Shown one piece after another: positions 26,621 through 35,442 of a stretch of 64,000 nucleotides of DNA. The DNA is from Janibacter cremeus (GTDB taxonomy: Bacteria > Actinomycetota > Actinomycetes > Actinomycetales > Dermatophilaceae): the NCBI RefSeq assembly GCF_029395675.1, contig NZ_CP115184.1, positions 434,001 to 498,000 of the forward strand, in the 5' to 3' direction. Below the pieces are notes generated by a model. It searched no databases. It saw only the letters and a list, made by a program, of their open reading frames with translations, and was not told the DNA's origin. Position numbers and translations under genes: made by a program. How positions within the stretch are numbered: position 1 is the first letter of the stretch; each line of letters begins with the position of its first letter.

Positions 26621-28351
26621 TCATCTCCACTTCAGATCGATAACGCCCGATATCCGGGCCCCCAGCCACAACCCGTGCTTGCCGCCAGGGGTGCTGCTGG
26701 CGGGGCCTACGACGGTCTCAAGACCCTCAACGTGCCCACCCCTTAGTAATGGCCTGGTTCGTCGACTCTTCGTCGCCATGAAGCGGCCGAAGACGTCACC
26801 AGATCGTGCTACGGGTGTACCGGAAACGGTCGCCACCCATGATGGGAGCAGGTCTCCGTCGACGTCTTCGATGTCGTCGCCGTCTTCCCAGGCAACCGTC
26901 TCACCGATGACTGCGTTCGATAGCGTGGCCGAAGCTCCAAGTGCGCGCGCAAGTGATGGTTCCATCAGCAGACCGTTGATGCCGCCACGTCGACCTCTAG
27001 GGCCGTGAACCCACATGGTCTCCCCAGAACCGACTCTTGCCTTGAACCATCCATGAGGCGCGTAGTCGCGCGTATAACTTACTCGAGTATGTGCCCGGGA
27101 GAGCGCCACATACAGCATGCGAGCTATACGAGACTGATCCTCGTCCGGCCTCCACCAGTCGTCAGGATCGATCAGCACAACGTTATCGAACTCGAGGCCC
27201 TTGGCTCTGTGCACAGTTGAAACCACGAGCGGTGCCGTGGCGTTCGGTGGAAAGGTCGTGATGCTTCGTCGCGTGAGTCTGCCCGCGAGTGTCGGGATAT
27301 CCAGGACGCGATCAGAATCAGCGATGGTGATTAGTTCTCGCCAGGCCGCCTCAGGCTCCTCGACCCCAACGGATCGAGCGCGGTCGAGGAACACATCTCG
27401 GGGGATTGATCTGGTTGGGACATCGCCCAGGCATTGAGCGATCCATGCAGGTAGAGGTGTCTTCTCAGCCGCAGTCGCCAGCCGTGAGGGTATGCCTGCC
27501 CGGCCCAGCTGGTCAGCAACGAGGCCTGCTCGAGCATTGTTGTCGCAGAGGAGTGCTGTTGTGCCAGGCCACCCAGCAATAGTTTCGAGGGCATCATCGT
27601 CAAGCGGTCCTAGCGGTGCCAAGTTTGCTACGGCGGACCGGAGCCGACGGAGACGCTCGTCGTCATTCAGAGCTATCAGATCTGATCTCAGGGACGATAT
27701 CTGGCGTGCATCTGGGGTGATGCTGCGATAGTCGCCAGTTAGGTGGATATGGGTCGGTGAGAACAGTTCGTCTACTCGATCCAGGAAGTCCGTGCATGTC
27801 CAGTTGTGGCGGCCTTCCATCTGAAAGTCGTAAAGTGACTGCAAAGGATCGCCCAGGAGAGTGAAGCCGGCCCCTCCTGCCACTGCGGCCTTGAGGAGTT
27901 CGCAGACGAATTCGGCCCGTACGCCGACGACGTCCTGGACCTCATCGATTATGACGTGCTGGAACTCGAACGGATATCCACCTTCGGCGCCGTGAGCAAG
28001 GATGTCCTTGGCTGCCATCACCGTGTTGTCGAAGCTGGTGAGGACAGGTTCTTCGTGGCCTTGCTCTCTGATCACCCGTGCAGCCAGTGAATCGATAGTG
28101 GCAGTGGAAACCGAGCTGCCTTCGTCAACGATATCTGACGTTCGGTCGTTCACGACCTGGACGGCAGCGCGCGAGAAAGAGACTACTAGGATCTCATCCG
28201 GCCACAGACCATGATCGACGACAAGCTGTCGGGACAGTTCACCGACAACGTGCGACTTCCCTGAGCCTGGCCCAGCTGTTATGACCGTCGCCTGCGTCGG
28301 GTCTGCTGCGACAGCAAGCTCCTGAGCCGCGTCCAACGTGGAGGTGATCAT
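26621..28351 (-). CDS. UvrD-like superfamily 1 helicase of the defence operon
   Basis: 576 residues from ATG (MITSTLDAAQ), whose ATG overlaps the upstream stop (ATGA), with GGAGG 10 nt before. Motifs: Walker A AGPGSGKSHV (about 26-35), ILVVSFSRAAVQ (motif Ia), HVIIDEVQDVVG (motif II, DEVQD at 136-140), TLLGDPLQSLYDF (motif III), LTGDYRS (motif IV), VSTVHRAKGLEFDNVVL (motif V) and RMLYVALSRAHTRVSYT (motif VI). All helicase motifs are present. The C-terminal 130 residues are unassigned. Such helicases are not part of the described DISARM core; a role as strand-separating or processing enzyme for the complex is inference. Confidence 0.88.
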   Translation of the reverse strand: MITSTLDAAQELAVAADPTQATVITAGPGSGKSHVVGELSRQLVVDHGLWPDEILVVSFSRAAVQVVNDRTSDIVDEGSSVSTATIDSLAARVIREQGHEEPVLTSFDNTVMAAKDILAHGAEGGYPFEFQHVIIDEVQDVVGVRAEFVCELLKAAVAGGAGFTLLGDPLQSLYDFQMEGRHNWTCTDFLDRVDELFSPTHIHLTGDYRSITPDARQISSLRSDLIALNDDERLRRLRSAVANLAPLGPLDDDALETIAGWPGTTALLCDNNARAGLVADQLGRAGIPSRLATAAEKTPLPAWIAQCLGDVPTRSIPRDVFLDRARSVGVEEPEAAWRELITIADSDRVLDIPTLAGRLTRRSITTFPPNATAPLVVSTVHRAKGLEFDNVVLIDPDDWWRPDEDQSRIARMLYVALSRAHTRVSYTRDYAPHGWFKARVGSGETMWVHGPRGRRGGINGLLMEPSLARALGASATLSNAVIGETVAWEDGDDIEDVDGDLLPSWVATVSGTPVARSGDVFGRFMATKSRRTRPLLRGGHVEGLETVVGPASSTPGGKHGLWLGARISGVIDLKWR

Positions 28352-31300
28352 GGTTCGTTGCGCCTCCACAAGTGGTGGAAGTGATGGAATGCGAACTCTG
28401 TACCATAGTTCGTCAGGTTGTCGGCGACGTTAACGATCAAGACCTCGGAGCTTCCTCCGTTGAGTGGACCTCGGAGTCCACGTCCGATCATCTGTTGATA
28501 CACATTTGGGCTGAACGTAGGGCGCGTGATGTAGACAGCATCCAGCGTAGGTACATCGAATCCTTCGGTGAAGACATTGTAGTTCGTTAGAACGCGGATC
28601 TTCCCCGATTTGAAATCCTCAATGTATTGACGACGTTCAGCTCTGGAGGTCTGGGACGAAACATCCCGGGCAGAAACGCCGTGAAATGTCATGAGTGCGG
28701 CAAGGACCCGAGCGTTTTCCACCGAACTGGCGAAAAGCAGAATCTTCGCCGATTCATCGAGGCTCAAGATCGACTGAAGGATGGTGTTGTTGCGTCCTCC
28801 GTCCTCTCCCAGACGAGCGGTCACCGAATCGGCGAGCCTGTAATTGGTGGCCTCATCGATCTCTTCGTCTGTAAGGGTGATTTCCGACCCTTGAAGTTCG
28901 ATCTGCCTGATTCTGGCCAACACCTGCATGTCTTGCAGGTGCCCATAGACGTCATTGTCAGGGAAGACCCCCTCGTCCAGGAGGTTCTCGTCGTAGCGCT
29001 TCGCCAGCCGCTTCGTCTCGTCGTTGTTGAACCCTCGGAAGGGTGTGGCCGTCAAGCCAAGGAGCGGTGTGGTGATGTCCTGGACCCGCTTTCGCCCTCC
29101 GAGCGCGGCGAGCGTCCGGGTGTACTGCGGGCTGATGGACTTGTGAGCCTCGTCGACGATTATGAGGGCTGGCTCCTTGAGCCAGCCATATTCGACTTCC
29201 CAGCTGCCTGTGCCCTCGCCTCGTTTCACGATGCTATCCAACTTGCTGATAGAGGTGACGACCACTTGGAAGCCATCGCGCTCATTGGCTTCGTTCTGGG
29301 CCCACAACCGGCTCAGAGTGAGTGGGATACCTTCAGCGCCGAAAGCGCGCCACACGACCGACCACGTTTGGATGGCCTGCTCGCACAGTTCGTCCGTCTC
29401 CGCAACCCAGACGACACGCATGCCATCCGCCGACCACGCCATGGACTCGACCAGGGCCTGTACAGCAACGCGGGTCTTACCAGCGCCAGTGGGGAGGGAG
29501 ACCAACCCGCGGTTGGCGCGAGGGCCATTGTGGAGCAAACCCTGGACGTTCTTCGCGATCTTGACCTGGTAGGCGTGCAGGGGGCCAAGACGGGGAGGTC
29601 CTTCAACTTCGAGCTCGGCGTCTCTCGAGGTCGAAACGAAGCCCGCAAACTCGATTGGGAAGCCAAGTTTACGAACCCACTCCCTTGCGGCTCTCCTGCC
29701 AGCCCATTGCGAGGGCGGATCCAACTGTCTGCGCTGGAGCTCCTTCGCATGGTTTGCGAGGATGGAATAGCCATCCATCGCCAGTGCCAGGCGTGCTATC
29801 TCATTTTCGGACAGGGGCTGGTCCACTGAATCCGAGAGTGCGTCGAGAGCGGGGCGGGGGATGGAGCGTTGGAGGGAGTCGACGCCGATGGCGAGGACCA
29901 ACTTCTTGAGAAGGTCGTCGGTCTCGGCGATCTCAACGCGTAGCTTCTCCCGCTGTTGCTGTTCCATGCGTCGGAGCACCGCGTCAGGTTTGAAGGTCGA
30001 GTTCGTCTCGCGGGCGATCTCCAAGAGAAGGTCCCGACCTCGTATCGCTGTGGTGAGGAGTGTTTTGCCCTCCAACCGAGATGAGAGAGGTCGAGAACGC
30101 TGACCGCGAGGCGTCGAAGTCAGTAGGGAAATTCGATTGCACGGCTGGATCGACAGCTCAAGGTGGTCAGGCGGCAAGGCGTGCCGCAGGGGAGGGAACT
30201 TGTCTACGGCGAGTGTTGGCTCGCCTGCGTACTCCGCATCAACTGATTCCTCGAGGAGGCCTTCGGCGGGGGACAGGCCCCACTTTTCGACGAGGATATC
30301 GGCGTCGTACTCGGTAGTGAAGATCGAAGGAATGCCAGCTGCTAGGAGAGAGTCGCGTTCGTCTTCTCTGTGCGTGACGGCCACGTCTTCCGTTGGAGCA
30401 TCGATGTGACCACGTTCACGAAGCACCCGCAGGGTCGAAGGAGGCTGCTGGTCACAAAGCGCCGCCCACGCATAGAGCAGGAAGCGCGGCTCGTGCTCCA
30501 AGGCGGTGGCGTTCTGGAGCAGAGCCGCCCAGGCCTCGCTTGGGAGCTGGCTTACGTTCTCACGGATGTGCAGGCTCTCTGCCTGCGACGCGGTTACGGT
30601 GTCTTCCAGGAAGGGGAGGGGCTGCTTGACGCCCTCGACCACCGCGTCATCCCCTTGGGCGAGGCACCACTTGACGGGTTGAAGACCTGCCTGAGTATCG
30701 AGGACACCGTGGTTGGCCAGACGCGCCCAGATCGGGTCTGGAACGGTACGCCTCTTACCGCCATCCTTGCGCGTAATCGTCCACCGCTCGTCTCCGGAAA
30801 GTCCCCGTAGCACCTTACGAGTGACCGCTCGTCGAGCAGCTGGCGATAGCTCGGAGAGGAACTCGAGCGGCCAGAAGATGCGGCCCGTGTCGATCTGGAT
30901 GGTCTCGTCGCTCAGTCGGGAGTTGCCCGTCCACTCTCTGTACTGATCGCGCGCGTTTAAGTACTTGGCTCGGATCCACGACTCCAAGGGCGGGTTGTCC
31001 AAGCGATGAGGTCCATCGACCATGCCGAGACGCTCCAACAACCTGATGTCCTGCTGATGAAAGCGGTGGTCGACGACCCAGCGGCCATCGCGGCTACCAT
31101 CGCCAGGGATGACCTCGCCAGGAAGGTAGACCATTCCCGCCGGTCGCCATTGGCCTGCGAAATTTCGAACTCTGATGTTGTCGAGGAGGTCGGTCCCCAT
31201 AGTCTCCCGAAAGATGGCCTCAGCATCTTCGGGTGTATTTCGGCGCGAGCTCGACCACACTCTCTCCCACGCGACCGGCGTCCGGGCAAGTTCAGATCTG

Positions 31301-32982
31301 AGTTCGCCCGCGTGATCGAAGATCTGAATCCCCAGGCTCTTGAGCGCCAGGTCGACTTCTGGAATCGCCGCAAGAACTGGGTTGATGATCAGTTGGTCAG
31401 ATTGTTCTTGTCCTCCAGGAAGGAAGACCTGCCCAGCGATGCACGCACCCAGTGAGCCGTCTTCGAGCAGCAGAACACGAGCCCTTGCCAGTTTCGCTCT
31501 GATCTGTGGATCCCGCGCGCTCAGAGCTGCAACGAGCCGTACCGCAGCGGCGGACCCTTCGACGTCACCTTCCTTTGCGAGATGCTCGACCCATTCCCGA
31601 AGGTCTGTGCTCGATCGTCCATGATGAGCGAGGAGGCGGACGACCTTCGACCGGCGCTCAGCGCTCGTAAGGGAACCGTGCACCCAGTTCTCGGGATCAG
31701 TGCAGGCGTCCAGGAAGCTTTCAAGCTCCTCGGGACTAGCTTCGTCGGGATGGAGCTTTACCCGTGTGGGATGACGAAGTTTGTTGTCTGCAGTGGGCAC
31801 GCATTGCACTCGCGCTACCGCATCGAAGACCGGCTGATTGATAACGTCATCTGCGTGACCTCGGGATTCCTTTCCGCGGGCGGGAAGAAGGTCGATCACC
31901 ATGCTCGCTTGTCCAGCCTTGGCCAGTTCGGGCAGCGCTTTAGTCACCAGTTTGGGCAGCACCTCGACGAGGAGTTCGTCATTGAACCTTCCCGGCAACA
32001 AGCTCGCCCTGTCGTCAGCTAACTTCCAGGGGGCGTTCGTTATGCCGGAGAGCGTCGTTAGTTCATCGGTGGGGAAGAAGGCCCAGAACGTCCCCACTCC
32101 CCTCTGCGCGCCTTCAACCGGTGCCGCCCAACTGACGTCTACGGTCGAGCGTGCCGCCTGATACCCCCCGTCCCTGAGCGCTTCGGGTGATGGGGAGTGT
32201 GTGTGGGAAACGACGATCCACTTGGACGTCTTGCCCGACTCGCGAAGCGATATGAGGCCATCCGCGTCTCTGGTGAGTGAAATGCTCCGGAGTTCTTCGT
32301 TGACTCGATCTTCGATGTCGAGCTGAGTCACGTGCTGCGAGAAGAGCAAGAACTCCTTGGGAAAGACTTTCATGCTAGACGCTATCAAGTCGGGCTGGAT
32401 GAGCTGAGGTAGAGCGATGACGGTCGTAGCCCATTTCATCAACGAATCCAGAACCGGATCGTCGCGACGTGCGGCGAAAGGATCCAGTGGCTGGGCCAGC
32501 CTGCTCACAGGGTAGTGACTTTGCCCAGGGATGAGTTCGGCCAGCCTGGCTCGAGACCACTTTCGGTCGAAACCGAGGGAGCCGGATCGGCTATAAATCC
32601 GTGGTGAGTCGGTCACTGCTAGAACGGATTTGAACCCGAGTCCGAATCGGCCGATCTGTTCGTCCCGCTTGGCGGACAGGTGTGCGGCCATGAGCGTTTC
32701 GACGCCGTCCTTGGTCAACGGCTCACCGGAGTTGGCGACGTAAAGTGTGCGACCGGCCAGGACGACCTCGCAGCGGCCATCGGTGCCGCGCATAGCGTCG
32801 GCAGCGTTCTGCAGCAGTTCGAAGAGCTGGCGCTTCGCGTACGCGCCCTCGTGAATCGAACGTTCTGTGTTGGCGTCCTCTTCGAGTCTTCGGGGGTCCG
32901 CTTCATAGGTTTCCAGAAGCCTCTTGTTCTGAAGTTGAACCGCTGCCCCGACATCGCCATCGATGCCTTGCCAACCAGCCAC
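28348..32982 (-). CDS. Giant GHKL (HSP90/sacsin-like) ATPase fused to SF2 helicase
   Basis: 1544 residues from GTG, preceded by GGAGGG. The N-terminal about 200 residues form a GHKL ATP-binding domain like that of HSP90, sacsin and MutL: N box FELLQNAADAM (54-64), VANSGEPL (82-89, Asp position replaced by the N-S-G form of this subgroup), and GRFGLGFKSV (111-120). A long middle of about 950 residues has no motif that I recognise. The C-terminal SF2 helicase (about 1130-1544) shows SLPTGAGKTR (Walker A), IIVDEAHKS (DEAH 1277-1280), GLTATPFRGF, LFASSVENARVLA, FTEGFDVPTLDAV and QMIGRGLRGP. It resembles bacterial HSP90-like ATPase proteins in restriction contexts. Translation is coupled to the UvrD gene by ATGA overlap. 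It is the largest and least understood part of the operon. Confidence 0.85.
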   Translation of the reverse strand: MAGWQGIDGDVGAAVQLQNKRLLETYEADPRRLEEDANTERSIHEGAYAKRQLFELLQNAADAMRGTDGRCEVVLAGRTLYVANSGEPLTKDGVETLMAAHLSAKRDEQIGRFGLGFKSVLAVTDSPRIYSRSGSLGFDRKWSRARLAELIPGQSHYPVSRLAQPLDPFAARRDDPVLDSLMKWATTVIALPQLIQPDLIASSMKVFPKEFLLFSQHVTQLDIEDRVNEELRSISLTRDADGLISLRESGKTSKWIVVSHTHSPSPEALRDGGYQAARSTVDVSWAAPVEGAQRGVGTFWAFFPTDELTTLSGITNAPWKLADDRASLLPGRFNDELLVEVLPKLVTKALPELAKAGQASMVIDLLPARGKESRGHADDVINQPVFDAVARVQCVPTADNKLRHPTRVKLHPDEASPEELESFLDACTDPENWVHGSLTSAERRSKVVRLLAHHGRSSTDLREWVEHLAKEGDVEGSAAAVRLVAALSARDPQIRAKLARARVLLLEDGSLGACIAGQVFLPGGQEQSDQLIINPVLAAIPEVDLALKSLGIQIFDHAGELRSELARTPVAWERVWSSSRRNTPEDAEAIFRETMGTDLLDNIRVRNFAGQWRPAGMVYLPGEVIPGDGSRDGRWVVDHRFHQQDIRLLERLGMVDGPHRLDNPPLESWIRAKYLNARDQYREWTGNSRLSDETIQIDTGRIFWPLEFLSELSPAARRAVTRKVLRGLSGDERWTITRKDGGKRRTVPDPIWARLANHGVLDTQAGLQPVKWCLAQGDDAVVEGVKQPLPFLEDTVTASQAESLHIRENVSQLPSEAWAALLQNATALEHEPRFLLYAWAALCDQQPPSTLRVLRERGHIDAPTEDVAVTHREDERDSLLAAGIPSIFTTEYDADILVEKWGLSPAEGLLEESVDAEYAGEPTLAVDKFPPLRHALPPDHLELSIQPCNRISLLTSTPRGQRSRPLSSRLEGKTLLTTAIRGRDLLLEIARETNSTFKPDAVLRRMEQQQREKLRVEIAETDDLLKKLVLAIGVDSLQRSIPRPALDALSDSVDQPLSENEIARLALAMDGYSILANHAKELQRRQLDPPSQWAGRRAAREWVRKLGFPIEFAGFVSTSRDAELEVEGPPRLGPLHAYQVKIAKNVQGLLHNGPRANRGLVSLPTGAGKTRVAVQALVESMAWSADGMRVVWVAETDELCEQAIQTWSVVWRAFGAEGIPLTLSRLWAQNEANERDGFQVVVTSISKLDSIVKRGEGTGSWEVEYGWLKEPALIIVDEAHKSISPQYTRTLAALGGRKRVQDITTPLLGLTATPFRGFNNDETKRLAKRYDENLLDEGVFPDNDVYGHLQDMQVLARIRQIELQGSEITLTDEEIDEATNYRLADSVTARLGEDGGRNNTILQSILSLDESAKILLFASSVENARVLAALMTFHGVSARDVSSQTSRAERRQYIEDFKSGKIRVLTNYNVFTEGFDVPTLDAVYITRPTFSPNVYQQMIGRGLRGPLNGGSSEVLIVNVADNLTNYGTEFAFHHFHHLWRRNEP

Positions 32983-33088
32983 GTGCCCTCCGTAAGATTT
33001 CGGTCAGGCCACTGTGGCATACGCCTACGACAGTGCGTGGCTAGGAGTTTTACAACTCAGTAACATTACGGGCCACGAGAATTTCGCG

Positions 33089-34213
33089 TCAGAAGAGACG
33101 ACGGGTCGTACTCAGCTCGGCTCCGCTCGAGGCAGCTACGATCTGTCTGCCGATGGCCTCGCCAAGTCGTACTGGGACAGCGTTTCCGATCTGACGGGCG
33201 ATCTGTGTCTTGCTGCCGATCCAGATGTAGTGGTCCGGGAAGCCCTGCAGTAGCGCTGCCTCCTTGTGAGTGATCGCTCGGTTGGCGGTGGGGTGGAGGT
33301 AGCGACCCTTCTCTGGCTTGAAGAACTCGGTGCGAACTGTGACGGACGGTCGGTCTAGGTGCATCCGTCCCATGACGTCCCCAGCTCCAGTGGTGTGTTT
33401 CCGCCAGCAGGGCGAAAGGAGTTCGTCAGGCAGACTGAAGCGATTGCCACCCGGTGGGATCGCTCGAAACCGGTCCAGACTCAATTGCGCATACTTGCGC
33501 GTGATGTGGAGCTCCCTCGTCGTGTATGGCCCCGGGAGTACCTGATCGCGGAAGGTCAGCGTGCGCACTTCTTCGAACTCGGTCCGGCGAACCTGGGGAG
33601 AAGTCCGGTCGAAGACCGTCGCAGCAGGTACCCAGGTATCGCGATCGTGAGTGGCCTCTGGCAATCCGACCTCCGGGAGGTCTCTACGCCGGCCGAGAAC
33701 GATGGCTCGACGTCGCGTCTGTGCAGCCCCGAAGTCAGCTGCATTCAGAACGTCCGCGTCGATCGTGTAGTCCTCGAGGAGGCCGCCCTTGGTGAAGGCG
33801 TCCTGCAGCATGGCGAACTCCGGGGTATTGAACATGGCTGCGACGTTCTCGAGCACGAAATATCTGGGCCTAGCGAGCCTGACGGTCTCCATGTAATAGC
33901 GCCACAGCAGGTTCCTCTCATCGCCCTCCCGGTACCTGTTCAGGCGTGAGAAGCCTTGACACGGGGGGCCGCCCACCACGACGTCCGCTTCAGGAACCTC
34001 TCCGGAGTCGACCCATTCGGTGATGTCGCCGACGTGAACCACGTCCCCGTGGTTCTGCGCAAACGTTGCGCTCGCAGCGAGGTCCATTTCCACGGCGGCG
34101 ACGGGTCGAAAACGACCTGCCTGCTTCAGGCCTTCGGTCAGACCCCCTGCGCCTGCAAAAAGGTCGATGGTCGTGATCTCGGGCTGAGTCACTTCAGGCG
34201 GAGGGGCGGGCAC
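33089..34213 (-). CDS. C5-cytosine DNA methyltransferase
   Basis: 374 residues from GTG (MPAPPPEVTQPEI). It transfers a methyl group from SAM to C5 of cytosine in a specific site. Motifs in order: I TIDLFAGAGGL (17-24 core), IV GGPPCQGFSR with catalytic Cys85, VI VLENVAAM (ENV 122-124), VIII QTRRRAIVLG, IX/X HPTANRAITHKEAALLQGFPD and QIGNAVPVRLGEA. The target-recognition region is about 230-310, so sequence specificity cannot be read. First gene of the operon; a TAGGCT box 7 nt before the GTG implies leaderless expression. It is separated by 106 bp from the next gene. In class 2 DISARM the equivalent is drmMII. Vsr at the end of the operon is the expected repair partner. Confidence 0.95.
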   Translation of the reverse strand: MPAPPPEVTQPEITTIDLFAGAGGLTEGLKQAGRFRPVAAVEMDLAASATFAQNHGDVVHVGDITEWVDSGEVPEADVVVGGPPCQGFSRLNRYREGDERNLLWRYYMETVRLARPRYFVLENVAAMFNTPEFAMLQDAFTKGGLLEDYTIDADVLNAADFGAAQTRRRAIVLGRRRDLPEVGLPEATHDRDTWVPAATVFDRTSPQVRRTEFEEVRTLTFRDQVLPGPYTTRELHITRKYAQLSLDRFRAIPPGGNRFSLPDELLSPCWRKHTTGAGDVMGRMHLDRPSVTVRTEFFKPEKGRYLHPTANRAITHKEAALLQGFPDHYIWIGSKTQIARQIGNAVPVRLGEAIGRQIVAASSGAELSTTRRLF

Positions 34214-34220
34214 GTGCGGA

Positions 34221-34226
34221 AGCCTA
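34221..34226 (-). promoter_or_regulatory. Promoter -10 box of the defence operon
   Basis: On the minus strand, TATAGGCT contains TAGGCT (TANNNT) ending 7 nt before the methyltransferase GTG. No Shine-Dalgarno is visible, so the message is probably leaderless. No clear operator is seen here. Confidence 0.55.
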
Positions 34227-34377
34227 TAGCGTCGGGGTTAGAGAGCGGTGGCGCCACGCAGGAGCGATCGAAACGGGGGACAACACCCGTTGGCCGTTTG
34301 GGCTGTGGATGGCTCGGACCACGCGGTCGCATGTGCTGAACCCGTACGGGCGCCCGATCTGTGCGGGGGCGTCGTTC

Positions 34378-34392
34378 CAACACCAGGTGTTG
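34378..34392. promoter_or_regulatory. Dyad operator candidate
   Basis: CAACACCAGGTGTTG is a perfect 7-bp inverted repeat around a central A, 15 bp upstream of a TAGAGT box and 69 bp upstream of the broken gene at 34462. It looks like a repressor site for the lost gene. Confidence 0.4.
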
Positions 34393-34461
34393 TCATACGG
34401 CGCACATAGAGTTGATCTCATCGACGGGACGCGCCCGCCGAGGTAGGTCTGGGGAGAGATA

Positions 34462-34958
34462 ATGCAGGACATCTGGGTCATCAGTGGCGGCCGTGCGGGT
34501 CGCGGGGCCACCTTCGAGTACTACACCGGCAGCGAGACAGCGCTGGCGAGGGGCTAAAGGCACTCGAGGTCGCCGCACGTCAGGAGTTCGAGGAGCTCGA
34601 CCAACGACTGGACCTAGATTGCACATGGGAGCAGTACCGCGAGATCCAGGACTTGTTGCCGTATGACGTGCACGGCGTCCCTGACGCCGAGTCTCTGATC
34701 CCGTCCAGTGACGGCACACTGACTGGCGGTGTGCCTTCGGGGCGTCTCTGGGTCCCCCTGGAGGAGGGGCGTCCAGAGGAGGGCCACGGGTACCGGCAGA
34801 CCGAGGAGGGGGCTGTGGACCACGTGTGGAGCCGCAACTGGGCTCGATGGGAGTGCTTCCTCATGGGTGAAGAGATGCCCTTTGCCGAGTACAAGGCACA
34901 GTCCTTCGGCGGGCCGTTCGACTACGCGCCGGTCGACCCGGGGCCCGAACAGGCGTGA
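34462..34958 (+). pseudogene. Frameshifted hypothetical gene
   Basis: ATG at 34462, with GGGGAGAG before it, opens MQDIWVISGGRAGRG and stops at TAA 34555-34557 after 31 codons. From about 34545 the reading frame continues one phase earlier (EGLKALEVAARQEFEEL) to the TGA at 34956-34958, giving a second part of about 135 residues. A -1 frameshift would therefore fuse both into one protein of about 165 residues. The translated pieces join sensibly, so this is one gene broken by an indel, or a sequencing error; there is no slippery heptamer. No family is recognised. It lies just outside the defence operon promoter. Confidence 0.6.
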
Positions 34959-35134
34959 CCAGCGTCTGAGAGGCTTTCGTTCGAGACGGTGGCTGAGCAA
35001 TCCCCGCAGGGAACGGTGGGCCTCGAAGTTCACCCGCTGCATTGATTCGCACCTCGACGGGTGAGGGGTGGCCGAGTTTCACCCGTCATAGGGATCCGTT
35101 TCTCGGACAGCACGCGCGTCGGTACGTTCGGTGC

Positions 35135-35379
35135 ATGGGCACCGCAGCTGATCCCGGAGGGCGCCCACGCTTCACGACCGAGTCCGAGCAGGTCGTGGGG
35201 GAGCGGCTTCCGGCCTCACTGCATAGCGTGACTCCCTTCGCCCGGAGGGCACGTTCGTCGCCGACCTCCGCTTCACCGGGCACGCTCTCGTCCTCGTCCT
35301 GCCGGACGCCGGCGTGGTGGCGTCGAGGTCAAAGGAACCGGGGTCCGCATCGACGATGGCATCTATAACGCGGAAGTGA
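35135..35379 (+). pseudogene. Degenerate 5' copy of the NERD helicase gene
   Basis: ATG at 35135 opens MGTAADPGGRPRFTTESEQVV, clearly related to the start of the intact gene at 37183 (MAPQLIPEDPRFTTESEQVV). After about 30 codons the similarity changes frame and resumes as VADLRFTGH, VLVLPDAGVV and VEVKGTGVRIDDG, matching the NERD nuclease-like domain of the intact protein. At least two indels separate the pieces and the remaining 480 codons are missing. Even the TACGTT box 6 nt before the ATG is shared by both copies. It is a truncated paralogue, not an active gene. Confidence 0.75.
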
Positions 35380-35442
35380 GGGCTTGCTCCAGCCTTCGTG
35401 GGATCGGGAGCGCTGTCATACCCCACTGACAGACTCGTACAC

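Larger units (their letters stand above)
19895..34213 (-). other. Horizontally acquired DISARM-like defence operon
   Basis: Seven genes read in one direction from 34213 to 19895: C5 methyltransferase, GHKL-ATPase/SF2 helicase, UvrD-like helicase, DrmA, DrmB, Mrr-type nuclease, Vsr. GC is visibly lower (about 55-60% by eye against about 70% outside) and codon use is more relaxed. The 9-mer CGAAGGGGG, frequent elsewhere, is absent. DrmA plus DrmB defines the DISARM group, but drmC (PLD) is missing and the other helicases, the nuclease and Vsr are not usual DISARM parts. No integrase, transposase, tRNA or flanking direct repeat was seen. Confidence 0.8.

Noticed and set aside
19886..35442. Integrase, transposase or att repeats at the defence island edges
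   Set aside because: I looked for recombinase motifs, tRNA genes and matching direct repeats at both ends and found none, so the mode of acquisition is unknown.
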